Below, in pieces: positions 36,723 to 48,752 of a stretch of DNA of 64,000 nt. Made by a program: the position numbers and the translations under genes. This DNA comes from Ciborinia camelliae (taxonomy: Eukaryota; Ascomycota; Leotiomycetes; Helotiales; Sclerotiniaceae): assembly GCA_025890175.1 (NCBI GenBank), contig JANPYM010000010.1, positions 560,779-624,778 on the forward strand, read 5' to 3'. The notes under the pieces were generated by a model. The model was not told the origin of the DNA. It searched no databases and was given only the letters and a program-made list of their open reading frames with translations. Position 1 is the first letter of the stretch; each line of letters starts with the position of its first letter.

Positions 36723-39479
36723 TCAACTACTCTGAACAGCAGCCCCAGCCATTTCCTCAAGTGAAGCCATATCTCCAGCAGTATGCAAATGCGCCCTCAC
36801 ATACTGGAGTGCCTTCTCGACAACTAGATACCATACATTTTTCTCTTCCGGTATTCTGTCTTTCAAGAATTTGACGACCAACATCGTGACCCAAACATCA
36901 TTATTTATACCCTGTGGTGGCCCGGGTTGTGATATCTCAAATTCCAGGATAGATGACAGGATTTCATTATTGGCATCCCATGACCCGTCAAAAGATTGCA
37001 GATCGATCAAAGCGAGGACTTTCGTTGTGTTGGGATTTGGAGGAGCTGGGATAGGCGGAGGTAGCAGCCGCACCCCCCCTTTTTTAATCTCGATTGTTCT
37101 TCTGTCCATATTTGAACGCTTAGCATTGACGGCGTCTGTGATAGCTTGGTGTAATGCCATATCTGTAGGTTTGAAGGTTCCAGACGAGTTTGCTGCGGTT
37201 GGTAAAATACTGGCCTGAGCACCAGATGAAGCTCCCGGTTCGGTTTTATTCGGACTTGGGTCGAGTCTAGGACTGGGAGACGGAGGTAGTAGCCAAGCCC
37301 CCCTTGGTCTCTGATACATTGCGCGTCTGTCCATATTTGGAAGAGAATCACGGATAGCGGCTATGTCAAATGGTTGTGATTTCCTTTCTGGAGGTTTCAA
37401 GATTCTTGGTATGATGATAGATGTCGAATTAGCATCTGGTAAGTTTGGTGGAAATGTTTTCTTATTGAGGATTTCCTTGTCGCTTGATAAGACTGCTACG
37501 AACGAGCACCATTTGTTTGTGATTTGAAATGTCTCGCCTAGTCGAACGGTTTCTTTCTCGGTCAAAATTCGAGTTTCGGAAGTTGTCTGGTTATACATCC
37601 ATCCTCCGGACCCTTCAAGGTCTTGCGTAGCCTTTCGGGCTGCAAGTTGATGGATTGTTGTGTTTTTTTCTGTGAGCACTTGAATTGGAATATCGAGAAT
37701 GGGTGATCTATCGGAAGATGAGTTGCGTAGAGTGATAGATGTTGGGTTTCTATGAATGGTTCTCGGACACATCAGAAGATATACAGTTGTTCTAGTGTTT
37801 GCAAAAAGACCAGGAATTCCATGTGGCGCCTGGATTATTTGTGGATAGTAAGCTTGCGATGCATCCATGTCTTTATTGTTGGAACCAAGCACTGGTGAGG
37901 AAGTATTTGATTCTTCATGCTCGGAGAGCAAAATTTCCATTTTATCCGTGACCTTATCAACTAACTCGAAGTCATCATCTTCGTCGTACTTGACCTCAAG
38001 TATAGTATCCCAAACATGTGGGCTAAGTGCTCCGCGAAGCAGGTGAACGACACTTGCTTCTAAGCGCTCTCCACTCTGTACACATTGAGAAATCCCATTC
38101 CCTGGTCTAGAGATTTTTTCATTCATTGCAGGTAAACTGGCATTACCAATTGCAAGGCAAAAGATTCGAATGTTTCCTTGTGCTTTCTCCACCTGCTCAC
38201 TGACATAATCGAACAAACCTGCATCATATCTGGAGCTTCCATCAGTAAGGAGAATGATTTCCAGTGGCATTTCAGATAATCTCCTTTCAATTGTAGCTTG
38301 AATTGCCTTGAATCTTTTTTTTCCTCCATAACTTGCATCAAATATCGCTATATATTGCATAGCTTCTTGGAGAGTTTCGCTATTGTAGTCCTTGCTCTGG
38401 GGCCATAAAAAGTCATTTTTCGTGCCGAAAGAGCAAATATTAAATTTAACATTAGTTGGCAGTGATTTGAGAAATACTTTCAAGGCCGAGTTGAGCATAG
38501 GAATATCGTGTCTGAAACGACTAGGAATATCGTCTCTAATACGGTGACTATGATCTGCAACAAAAACAATCTCAGATGGTGACGATAGCGAATCTGGAGG
38601 AGAAAACTGCGAGACAAGTGATACTATCAGGGCTCTATGATTCGGGATTGTGGGGTGATTTTCCAAAAGGGCGTAAGGTGTTCCTGTATCGTTCGACTGT
38701 ATGGCTAAAATGAATTCTTTCTCTAAACCAGCTGTTACATGTGACAGGGTCGTAGACGCCCTATTCATCGTTGGAGCTTCTTGAGTGGCAGTTGAAATGG
38801 TCCCTATAGATACTGCAATCATATGCGATGGTGACTCAATCCCTTTGATAATTTGTCCTTCTGGTAAAATTATATCCACAGTGATCTCAATTGTGGGAGT
38901 AATATGATCGATAATAGGACTTGTAACCGATTCGGCGGCAGATGGATGCTTGGCGGGGCTATTGAGACCATAACTGGGAGCGATCCAAGTTGGAATCGTG
39001 AAGAGAATGCCATCAACGTATTGTTCCAACTCCCCAATATAAGTGATCTCGACAAGAACACGTACTCCTGTCGGAACATTACCAATTCTCATGAGAAAAG
39101 CGTTGCTCACCCTTGGAATTTGTGTGAGAATGCCGGCGGTGTCGCCCTTAGCCAATGCAGCATCTAAAATGGCTTCTGCTTGTTTCTTTTCCTTTACAAA
39201 ACCGTGGAGAAATTTTGAGCCAACTTTACACTTAAAGCCAACAACACTGGTACCGTCGTAAGTAGGGAACCTGTACAAGTATTGTTGGCCATCTTCCGAT
39301 GTCACAGAATTAACAAAGGTTTGCTTGAGCACCGTTTTAAAAGTTCTGGAAATAATAGTTGTATACACCTCGGCTTCGTGTAGCGGCAGGCGTTGGTTCC
39401 CAGTGGTCACACACCCGCATAGATCTATTCTTCTAGGCAAATGACGCGGTCCTTGAGCCACAGATGGAGGGAGACTCAT
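36723..39479 (-). CDS. VIT and von Willebrand A domain protein
   Basis: Single minus-strand exon of 918 residues starting at ATG 39479. An N-terminal VIT domain (about 20-170) shows LPLHEAEVYTTIISRTFKTV, the YRFPTYDGTSVVGFKCKVG core and an RVLVEITYIGEL strand. A VWA domain (about 300-480) follows, with FNICSFGT and ILLTDGSS. The MIDAS start, normally DxSxS, reads VADHSHR, so metal binding may be lost or weakened. The region after about 620 is proline- and serine-rich and repeats an NMDRR segment twice; the C-terminal end (SFDGSWDANNEIL) is a helical module also seen in fungal homologues. These resemble inter-alpha-trypsin inhibitor heavy-chain-like proteins. No signal peptide is seen, so it is probably intracellular. 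Function in fungi is not established. Confidence 0.88.
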   Translation of the reverse strand: MSLPPSVAQGPRHLPRRIDLCGCVTTGNQRLPLHEAEVYTTIISRTFKTVLKQTFVNSVTSEDGQQYLYRFPTYDGTSVVGFKCKVGSKFLHGFVKEKKQAEAILDAALAKGDTAGILTQIPRVSNAFLMRIGNVPTGVRVLVEITYIGELEQYVDGILFTIPTWIAPSYGLNSPAKHPSAAESVTSPIIDHITPTIEITVDIILPEGQIIKGIESPSHMIAVSIGTISTATQEAPTMNRASTTLSHVTAGLEKEFILAIQSNDTGTPYALLENHPTIPNHRALIVSLVSQFSPPDSLSSPSEIVFVADHSHRIRDDIPSRFRHDIPMLNSALKVFLKSLPTNVKFNICSFGTKNDFLWPQSKDYNSETLQEAMQYIAIFDASYGGKKRFKAIQATIERRLSEMPLEIILLTDGSSRYDAGLFDYVSEQVEKAQGNIRIFCLAIGNASLPAMNEKISRPGNGISQCVQSGERLEASVVHLLRGALSPHVWDTILEVKYDEDDDFELVDKVTDKMEILLSEHEESNTSSPVLGSNNKDMDASQAYYPQIIQAPHGIPGLFANTRTTVYLLMCPRTIHRNPTSITLRNSSSDRSPILDIPIQVLTEKNTTIHQLAARKATQDLEGSGGWMYNQTTSETRILTEKETVRLGETFQITNKWCSFVAVLSSDKEILNKKTFPPNLPDANSTSIIIPRILKPPERKSQPFDIAAIRDSLPNMDRRAMYQRPRGAWLLPPSPSPRLDPSPNKTEPGASSGAQASILPTAANSSGTFKPTDMALHQAITDAVNAKRSNMDRRTIEIKKGGVRLLPPPIPAPPNPNTTKVLALIDLQSFDGSWDANNEILSSILEFEISQPGPPQGINNDVWVTMLVVKFLKDRIPEEKNVWYLVVEKALQYVRAHLHTAGDMASLEEMAGAAVQSS

Positions 39480-40492
39480 GGTGCTCAGTCAGGGACAAAA
39501 CCCAGTAGATGTTTTCTTCGACTTTTGCAAATACGTTCGCAACGGTGACGAGGATAAGAGGATAGAAAAGGAAACACCAACCTCTCTATTTTCGGATTCA
39601 GGGGCGATGGACTACTTGCTAATCTTGCCAACAATTTGTTACAACAATAGCACGTGTAAGTTCTTACCCACTTTCGGGCCACCCCTCTTTTAGGCCACTC
39701 TTTTACATCTGTTGGTATCACCATGGGTGGTGAAGACGGAATTATACTATAGTATCGTATTATATTTCGACTTATTTTTTCTAAACTATGCTATGCCTTG
39801 GATCGTATGTATATATGCGTACCGCTAGCGCATACGCTAGCTGTACCTAGGCTATACAGCACCCGAATGCGCTTGCTGTACCATACCATATCACATGATT
39901 ATCCCGACAATAATAGAAAGTTTCTTATTAATTCAATAACTAGTTAATTTCTTATTATAATACTTTTATATATACTATACTACTAGCGGAAGGCGTTGGA
40001 GAGTTATCATTATGTATCCAGTAAAGAAAGCTTTTGCCGTTTTGAATCAAAGATACTGATATTTGTACCCTGGAGAGCGGCAGCGGCAGCGGCAGTTTCC
40101 GTCACAGTTAGGGAGCGCTTAGGTAAGGACGGGCCACCACCGCCATCAAATTCCCCTCCATCAATCATGACAATGACCACAAATACGATAGATGTTTCCG
40201 TCGTATTATTCAAATATATTCGACTTCGGGACGCGTTCCAAGTAGGCGCGGATCCAAGAGAAATGTAAGGTTACTGATATTGAAGAAGCATCCGCGGGGT
40301 GTGCCTACTTACAGCATATCAATGACTTTTCATTGTGTCAATTGTCCTTAGGATACTGTAGTGGTATGCTCTCCACAGAAAAGTAACTTATGGATTTCTC
40401 ATTTCACTTGCCCGTCTCTTCCTACTTTTATGGGTGACTATGTTTCTCTCAACCTTCTTCAGTTTGAATGACTTACCCCCAGATAAAACAAA
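39480..40492. other. Intergenic region upstream of the glutathione transferase gene
   Basis: Holds the upstream region of the VIT/VWA gene and a run of inverted motifs near 39815-39880, including GCTAGCGCATACGCTAGC and GCTGTACCTAGGCTATACAGC. A GGCAGCGGCAGCGGCAG run lies near 40080. I see no convincing gene. Confidence 0.5.
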
Positions 40493-41246
40493 ATGGCAGA
40501 CAATAAACCGACTCCTCATCATATGGATGTGAGTCTGTGCCTCCGTATTCAGCGTCTGCGAGCTAATCCGAAATCAAAGCTCACAATCACAACGAATTCT
40601 TTGGCTTCTCGAAGAGCTAGGTGTCGAATACAATGTAGTCCACCACTTCCGCAAACCTGCCGACGACTCCATTGCCCCTTTCCGATCTCCCGAATCTATT
40701 AAAGCCATCGGCTCGTATGGCAAGGCCCCAATCCTTACAACCGGTTCAGCGGATGGAAATCGATATATTCTCGAGAGTGATCCTAAATGCACATACCTAC
40801 TTCGCAAATTCAACACTGCGGATAAATTTGGCATGCACAGCGGCAATTGGATCAGAGATGAAATCCTCAATTGTTATCTAACGACATTCGTACGATCGGT
40901 TTGGTTTATCCTTTTCATCGATTTTGATATAGTTAGGAATGGAGTTGCGAATTGGTTTGATGGACCTGAGATGAGGGAGATTCCCACCATTTTGGACGGA
41001 GAATTGAAGAATGCTCCGGAAGGGGGGTATTTTATCGGGAGCATTCCTGGCAAAGCTGATATTATGATGGAGTTTCCTATGAGCTTCGTGAAGCATAGAA
41101 ATTGGGTTGATCTAGAAAATGAATTTCCTAGGTTGGATGAGTGGTTGAAGAGAGTTTATGATAGACCTGCGTGGAAGAGAGGATTGGAAAAGGGTAATGG
41201 TTCTTATGACCTCAGTGTCTTTCCCAAACGAGCTGAGACGTCGTGA
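40493..41246 (+). CDS. Glutathione transferase-like protein, first exon uncertain
   Basis: The frame from about 40581 to 41246 encodes a typical fungal GST: SQSQRILWLLEELGVEYNV (thioredoxin fold, glutathione-binding serine), then GSYGKAPIL, and a C-terminal helical domain ending PRLDEWLKRVYDRPAWKRG. The natural start is ATG 40493 (MADNKPTPHHMD), followed by a canonical-looking intron (GTGAGT at 40529, CTAAT branch, AAAG at 40579), but this join is one base out of frame. An ATG at 40440 with the same intron is in frame, though its peptide fits the family less well. So the gene is either frameshifted by one base, misassembled, or started further upstream. Length without exon 1 is about 222 residues. 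Enzyme role: conjugation of glutathione to electrophiles. Confidence 0.6.
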
Positions 41247-41247
41247 T

Positions 41248-43320
41248 TGCATTGTTAATTTTGTATTTCGCTCGTGTACTTATTTGTCAAGGCACATATG
41301 GTCGACTTTTGGCAGACTGGATGTAGTTTCACCACTATTTCTCCAGCCGTGGGCGTTCTATCGTTTTGGCCGGTACAACATAAAAATGTTGGTCAGCCAA
41401 TAAATACGTCTTTGCAATCCATTGGTCGTCTGTCGTGTCCCGCATTGCAACACCGATGTACAAAATTAACATGCCCAGGGTAGCCCGATTGGAGGTTCTG
41501 GAATTCTTTGCAGTGACCTCGACTGCAAGATTGGGTGGGACATGAAGGGACAATGTTGGAGATAGTGCTAAACAATCAGGAGAGCGTATGACAGTATAGC
41601 TTACGGCTTTTACTGGTCAGGATAGCGGCTCTATACACCAAATAGCTTTGATATTGGCGTCAAGATGTATCATGGCGGCGCAGCACTCAACCCGCCCCAC
41701 ATCTGTATCCGCAACAAGCATATCAAAACTTCACTATATCTTCACATCTTGCTATTTGAACCTTTTCATACCAACCTCTGCATCTAATCTTTTACACTCC
41801 CAAACCGACATGGCTAGTAAAGGAAAGCAAATCTACGATATCTTTAACCTCATCAGCCCGGTCATTTCCATTCTTGTTCTCATAACCTTTTACGTCAACC
41901 TATGTTTTCTATCCCATCCGAAATGGAAAACGGACACAACTAGCTAAGTTATAAATATGTTAAAACTTCTCTGTCGCTTGGTGCATCGGATACACATGAG
42001 CATATTGGGTAAGCAATCGGATGATGTTGGGAGAGAATGGTAGGCTTGGATGGAGACTGGATTGATTGTTTTGGTTCTTATGGTTTGAGGAGCAGAGGAA
42101 AATTGAGGAAGGGGGGTGGAGGGAGTTGGTGCAAGGGGAAGCTACGATGGGAGATCTACCCAATTTCTCATCAAAACCAAAGGTCCGTTAATGATGAAGC
42201 CTAAGAGCGTTAAACTTAACACCCTCGCACTAGCCCCTTCCGCAATAGAGTTATTTAGAGATGCAGCAAATTAGCTGTCTTCTTAACAACCATGTCTGAA
42301 GCGGTATGGTTGTCAATCAGGGAGAGCTCTGAATGGCTTCGATCGGGATTTTGGACCTGCTGATTTCTGCAGATCCGTATTGAGGCTGTTGCAATCGATT
42401 GAAACAAGCGTGAGGAGTTATTCCAAGGCGAGACGGTTGGACAGCGTCTCCATTAGTTCATACAGCAATTCAAGTCTTCAATCTTTTAATAATAGAAAAT
42501 GTCTATCAATACCGATTCGAACATGGTGCAGTTCTTTTGGCGAATGTGATATCTCCAAACGATTTCAATGTTACAAATGGACTTTCAAATTTCAAATTAT
42601 TTGAGTATTTCAAATCAATTGAATATATGAAATAAATCCAGGGATCAAGTAATTGCTTGTCAGACTACAGTTCAGACTATCAGAAACTCCCTCATTCAAG
42701 TGGAAGACATTCAACAAACTGCTGATGTCGAGCACATTTCGAGAAGATGGAGAAAACTGAATCATCCACCCACTAGGCAAAAAAATCGATTTACCTTTAC
42801 ATTGAATAGGTATCGTACCATGGTAAATTTGTTCGCTCGCAGGAGAAATTTTAAGGAGGTATAACATGTGATACCATCCATAGAAGTTTGGCATAGCCAA
42901 TCGAAAGCTTTAATTCGAACTCCACATATTAGCAGCACACATTATACCCTATAGTATTATTTATGTGCCTACTTTAATCTGCGATGATGATGTTCCCGTT
43001 TGCGGAGTCGCGACAATATCTCTTTCACTCATAATTTCCGAGGTTCACAATCCACAAAGAGCTGATCGAGAAACCACAAACTTAATTTCTCGCATTTACA
43101 AATGCGGTGAGCTTCATTATATTCCCACTCTCAACAAAGACTAAGATAGTCAATGAGGAGAAAAAATCTCCTTGTCTTAATTAGAGAGTCTGTGGACAAA
43201 CCCTTGGGAGTGTCTCCGATGTCAAAACTTACACAAAATTTGGATCGTGTCGAAAATCCATTCCTTGCGAGAGATACCGAAATCTAATCAATCTAATTGA
43301 AAAGAAAAGACGGGTGAAAA
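41248..43320. other. Intergenic region with no clear gene
   Basis: Other than the small frame at 41810-41947, nothing is convincing. AT-rich TTTCAAATT-type repeats occur near 42580-42625. Confidence 0.5.
41810..41947 (+). CDS. Possible 45-residue single-pass membrane peptide
   Basis: The ATG at 41810 opens a short frame, MASKGKQIYDIFNL, then a hydrophobic segment (about residues 15-36) and a polar tail. It follows a pyrimidine-rich leader typical of fungal mRNAs. It resembles small membrane peptides but there is no further support, and it may be chance. Confidence 0.25.
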   Translation: MASKGKQIYDIFNLISPVISILVLITFYVNLCFLSHPKWKTDTTS

Positions 43321-44517
43321 ATGCAAACCGAAGATGAAAAATTTGTACAACGAGCCAAGATTGTTCTGGCATTCCCAAATATTGGAATCGATGATCTAAT
43401 CGCCAATAAGCAGCAAATACTTCCCGATGTCCCTATTACTGTTTTCCAAACGAGTCGTTATTTTAATGACCCCCCATCGGATGTAGGGGTAGCGGATAGG
43501 GATGTCATCACAGGAGTGGCACCGGAGCGTATGACATGGGAACAACGCGAGGCAGCTCTCGTACGATTAATTGAAGAAGTAGGGGGACCACTGTCAAAAC
43601 CAGGCCTCGTCATCCTTGATGACAACAGCGTGCCTAAGATTCCTGTTGTCGAGTTCCTGGAGATGGAAGACTATGATTTCAAACTGGTTTCTCCGCCGCG
43701 GACAGATATTAATGTAAATCATATGCCTACGTACAAGGGTGCTCCAATGACGAGCAAGTGGTTGGGTAAACTTGAGCTGCTTAAGGATTCTTGGGATGCA
43801 CATGACTTGCCTGATAGAAGGAAGTTGGAGCTTCCTGCTGGTCAACATCTATCGGATATTATTCGGGAAATCATGGCAGAACCCATTCCGGTACCAAGGC
43901 CCGCTGCCAACCCCGATGACTACCCAGGTGAAGAGAAGGGTGGAAACTACATAACCGACAACCGAATAGGATCCCACACTAGAATTCGCGCTTGGCCACT
44001 CTCCTTCTCGAACGTTATAATCAATTCGCCCAACTCTCTAAACCAATCTTCCACGCGGACGAGACCCTTCTCAAGGTTCCTCTCGTGGTTCTTCTTCTTC
44101 TCCATAGTGTTTCTCACCGTCGCCCTTAGCTACGTACTCTACAACATCGTCCTCGACTACGAAGATCTTATGATCAGCGAACCGGAAACCAAGCGCCACA
44201 TTCTAGAAAATCCAGAGAGTTGGGTCGAGGAGAGTCCGTTTTACATATGGACGGCATGGCCGAAGAAACTGGTGAGGATGGTGTTGCCGTATGCGAAGAG
44301 GAGACAGGTGAGCGAGGAACTGTTGGATACGGTGGAGAAGTGGGTGCATACGGAAAGATTCTTGAGGGGCAGTAATCCGGGATGGAAATTTTCGGAAGTC
44401 TTGCAGAGATTGAAGGAGGCTGGGTATATCACTTCGGATGCGGTGAAAAACATTGCTAAAGCTGCTGCTGAAAAGGTCGCGGAAAATGTGACTGATGGGC
44501 CTGATGATCTGGGTTAG
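43321..44517 (+). CDS. Unrecognised single-pass membrane protein
   Basis: Single exon of 398 residues from ATG 43321. The N-terminal 240 residues look soluble, with a repeated proline/aspartate pattern (FPNIGIDDL, DVPITVFQTSRYF, KIPVVEFLEMEDYDFKLV). Residues about 252-280 form one membrane helix (FLSWFFFFSIVFLTVALSYVL). The C-terminal 110 residues are charged and helical, containing ESPFYIWTAWPKKLV and a segment resembling a helical hairpin. No family comes to mind. The topology is likely N-in with the C-terminal domain across the membrane, or the reverse; no signal peptide is visible. Confidence 0.75.
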   Translation: MQTEDEKFVQRAKIVLAFPNIGIDDLIANKQQILPDVPITVFQTSRYFNDPPSDVGVADRDVITGVAPERMTWEQREAALVRLIEEVGGPLSKPGLVILDDNSVPKIPVVEFLEMEDYDFKLVSPPRTDINVNHMPTYKGAPMTSKWLGKLELLKDSWDAHDLPDRRKLELPAGQHLSDIIREIMAEPIPVPRPAANPDDYPGEEKGGNYITDNRIGSHTRIRAWPLSFSNVIINSPNSLNQSSTRTRPFSRFLSWFFFFSIVFLTVALSYVLYNIVLDYEDLMISEPETKRHILENPESWVEESPFYIWTAWPKKLVRMVLPYAKRRQVSEELLDTVEKWVHTERFLRGSNPGWKFSEVLQRLKEAGYITSDAVKNIAKAAAEKVAENVTDGPDDLG

Positions 44518-45957
44518 CATTTGATTTTGCATGAGATATATATAGTAGCATAAATAATAAGAACTGAACCTCAACGCATAGGTGGAACGTCATGTGCATA
44601 GTCGATATGGGACTAACTCACTGTTGAATTGATAATTTTCTGAACCCCGTAAAGTCATTATTAGATGGATCAACCACATCGTTATAAATCAGCTCCCCCA
44701 CCTAAAATGTTGACACTTTATTACACAGTTAAAACTGTCAGAAGTACCCAAATAACTACATTCTCTTTCCCATCCTCACCAACCCAACCCTATCTTATCT
44801 TATCCCACCCTCATACGTGACCAAACCCCTTCACGACCAATCACAACATCCCCTTCATCTAGTATGGTAAAAAAGGGGGACACCCGCTTAACCCCGAACC
44901 GACAACCCAACCCCACTCCATTCAAACTCAAACTCCCACCTCCAATTTCGTCCAACCCCCTAATCCCAACTCCCAAGCCGTGCGGAAGCTTGAGCGAGTC
45001 AAAAAAACTACAAGTTAATGCAGGAACGAACCCCATCCCATTAATAATATTCTTCATACCTACCTAGTACCTACCCGCAATGAATCATTCCAACATTGAA
45101 GTTTGAAGCCCCATCTTAATCATAATCCTACATCTATGTATGTGTATAAATCTCGCAACCCCAACATCTATCTCTCGAATTCAAATCGAAGCAAAGTTTC
45201 CCCCTCCACTTCCCCGATATTCCAACTCTAACTCCAACTCTAAAAATCCAGTACTGTAATAATAACATAAAGAATACACGAATCATACTATAAAAACGTT
45301 TACCTACCTAGCTAGTATCTACCTACCTAGATCCCATCATCCCAATCATCCCGTCCAATCCATCACGCATCAATTGCTCTCAGATTCTCCACATAAGTAA
45401 AGTTACGACAAACATACTTTCATGACGTGATCCGCGATGGGTCCTAGATTCTGAATTGTGGGGTAAGGGTCCGGAGGTACACCATAAGGTCTTTCTTAAC
45501 TCTTTACATATAAATACATAGGTATGAGCGGGAATTTGTTTCACCAATTCTGCAGTACATATCGCACGTGTACCTAGGTACATACCTATACTTTTCGTAT
45601 CTCTGAATTGATCGACTAAAGTTGGTAACAAACACATAGATCTTTCCTTCTCATTCACTCTATATGTATCATATATAACCTATCTCTTTCATTCCAAAAG
45701 AAATTATATTCTAGAGAGATTCTGGGAATCTGTGTTAAGGCTACTTATTCGTTTTTATTAATTACTTTAGATTTCTTTCTGATACCCATCCAAGTCACGT
45801 ACTGTATGTATCATTAAGAGAATAATCTACGATATATACATTTAAACCCGAACTCGTATTTTAAGATACCCATTCATACATACAAATACCATATAATACT
45901 AAATTTGACAAGATCTCACACCCTCATCAAACCCACCCAAACCCACCCAAACCCACC
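44518..45957. other. Intergenic region upstream of the GH13 gene
   Basis: Contains ACCTACCTAG-type tracts near 45060 and 45302 and a repeated CAAACCCACC unit just before the ATG at 45958, probably the 5' leader. No gene is visible. Confidence 0.6.
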
Positions 45958-47811
45958 ATGAAACCAACCACCAAAAGAACCATCGGAAGCAGTCCCCAAT
46001 GGTGGAAAGAAGCCATTGTATATCAAATCTATCCAGCATCCTATCTGGACACGACAGGATCCGGAGATGGCGATCTCAACGGCATCGCATCCAAATTACC
46101 ATATATCAAATCTCTGGGCGTGGATGTCGTATGGCTCTCGCCTATTTACAAGTCTCCTATGCATGATATGGGATATGATATTTCCGATTATCGAGCCATC
46201 AACCCCATGTTTGGTAGCATGGAAGATTGGGAACGTGAGTTTTCCCTAGAGTTATTCCTCGACTTAAACCATCTAAACACACAACAATACAACCCCCCCC
46301 TGGCCCAAAAGAAAGTCTAACAATCCTCAGGACTCTGCGCCCAAGCCCACGAGCTAGGCCTCAAACTCGTCATGGATCTCGTCGTAAACCACACGAGCAG
46401 CGAACACGCATGGTTCCAAGAATCCGTATCCGGCGGCCCCCACGGTCCCAAACGAGACTATTACATCTGGCAAGCGCCCAAAGACGGAAAGGAGCCCAAC
46501 AATTGGGGCGGGATGTTTGGGGGTTCATCATGGGAAACCGATCCGTCGCACCAAACCGACGAATACTATCTGCACGTGTACGACGTCAGCCAACCCGATT
46601 TAAACTGGACCAATCCCGCCGTGCGCCACGAAGTCTGGGAAATCATGCGATTTTGGCTCGAGAAAGGCTGCGATGGGTTTCGCATGGATGTCATCAATTG
46701 CATCTCCAAAGAGCCCGGGTATCCGGATTTCGAAGTGACGGATCCGCGCATGGAATTCCAATTTGGCTTCAAGAGCAATTTTAACGGTCCGCACGTGAAA
46801 GATTATCTGGAAGAAATGCATCGGGAAGTTCTGTGTCATTACCCCGAAGCATTTACGGTGGGCGAAACGCCGGGGATCAAGACGCCGAAAGAGGCATTAG
46901 GGTTAGTGCAAGGAGGAAAACCGCTGCAGATGGTTTTCCACTTCGAACACATGTTCTTCGACATCCAGCCTGGCAAAAAGCCCTTCTTTCCCCGTTCCTC
47001 TTGGAATCTTACCGATCTGAAGAAAATCCTCGGGCATTGGATGGCATACAATGCAGCGAATGATGGCTGGGATTCCCTGTATGTCGAAAACCACGATCAA
47101 CCTCGCATTCTGGGGCGGTGGGCCAAAGATACCCCGGAATGGAGAGTGCAGGCTGCGAAAATGTTAGCGCTTTTCCATGCGACGGGTAGAGGAACGGTAT
47201 TTATATATCAAGGACAGGAGATTGGGACGGGAAACAGCAGGTGGTGGAAAAATGAAGAGTTTAGGGATTTGGAAGAGATTAATTTTTTTGCCGAAGAGAA
47301 AGCACGCAGGGAAAAAGAGTCGAATGGGGAAGAGGTAGATATGACTGATGTGTCTCGTGGAATTCAAGGTTATGGGAGAGATAATGGTAGGATGGGTATG
47401 CAATGGGATTCTAGCCCGAATGGAGGATTCTCCAAGGGAACCCCCTGGATTAAAACGAATGAAGAATACAAGGAAATCAACGTGGCAGCGCAAGATGGGG
47501 TTCGGGGAAGTGTATTGGAGTTCTGGAAGCAAATGATTAAAGTCAGGAAAGATAATCCGGTGTTGTGTAAAGGGGGGTTTGAAATGGTGGATCCGGATAA
47601 TGAGGAGGTTTATGCATATTTAAGAAAAGGGGAGGGTAAGGAGTATTTGGTTGTTTGCAACTTTAAGGAGTGGGATGTTAACTGGAACGTTCCAGTTGAG
47701 AAGGGAAGACTGTTGTTTGGTAGTTATGAGGGAGGGGTTGAGAGTGTGGAGAAGGATGAAGAAATGAAGTTGAGACCGTTTGAGGGAAGGATATATGTTA
47801 GAGATATTTGA
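45958..47811 (+). CDS. GH13 alpha-glucosidase (maltase)
   Basis: Two exons, 45958-46234 and 46331-47811, with a 96-bp GT-AG intron in phase, giving 585 residues, the usual size for fungal intracellular maltases. No signal peptide. The N-terminus WWKEAIVYQIYPASYLD and DVVWLSPIYKSPMHDMGYDI are standard GH13 barrel motifs. Conserved region I is DLVVNHTS. The catalytic set is complete: nucleophile Asp in GFRMDVIN (about 212), acid/base Glu in VGETPG (about 271) and transition-state Asp in VENHDQPR (about 348). It should hydrolyse maltose, isomaltose or sucrose-type alpha-glucosides in the cytosol. No maltose permease or regulator gene lies next to it here. Confidence 0.94.
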
Positions 47812-48752
47812 TAAAAAGATAGATGATTTAAGTCTTTTTTATAATCCGATACAATTCAGTTTTATAGCAAGTTTTTGCCTTTTATTATCATACCCAGTGT
47901 ATATTGGGAAATTGTGTAGATTGCTGAATCCATTTCGGAGGTTGTCTCGAGTTTTAAGTGAGAGTTGCCCGTAGTGGCAGGCTGGAAACTTGCGGAGAAC
48001 AAATCAGACAATTTATCGAGAGCGATTCCCAAAAATTCTTTACATATTTAACTCCCCAAAACCCCATCCGCAAAAAGTCAAACATCATATACCTACCTAC
48101 CCATCTACCTACCCATCCAACAAACCAGAAAAGAAATACCTCGAAGCTCGAGTCCATCATATCAACCATCAAGAAGTCAATCAAATCACCAGGGAATCTT
48201 AGAAGAGAAGAAAAAGGAGACGAGTAACAACTTTCCGATTCTTCTCGCATCACTTTCTACAAAGAGGAATAGATGAGCGACTACTATCCCCTGAACACAG
48301 GAGCCATTGAAAATTTCTCTACGAGGCTCTATACCCTTTTGAACCAGAGGAACATCATTGGAAATAAAGGTGATAGTTAGCCCAGAGAGAGGCTCAATGA
48401 CTTCGTGGATATCATACAACAGCACTTCTGTCGTGTGTTAGTATGAGTCGAATGTTAGGATCGAGAAAAATGAAGAATGAAAGGGGTGGATTTCTAAATA
48501 TTTTATTTGATGGCTATCACGTAGCGAGACCTCAGGAGATTGGGGGGACATTTAAAGTCAAGAATTGGTAGGTGAACATGACTGTATCAGTAATTGCCCA
48601 AGAAATATGGAAACTCATAAGTAGTATCGGAGTATTAAGTTCCCATGAATTGAGTTCATCACGGAACCCCTTTTTGGCATTACTGCATGTATTTCCATTT
48701 AGGATATCGATCAAGTGCTCTATAAAACCCAATCATATTTGTCAAATCATCA
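47812..48752. other. Intergenic region between convergent genes
   Basis: 3' flanks of the GH13 and DUF2434-like genes. ACCTACCTACCCATCTACC tract near 48091. No gene is seen. Confidence 0.55.
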
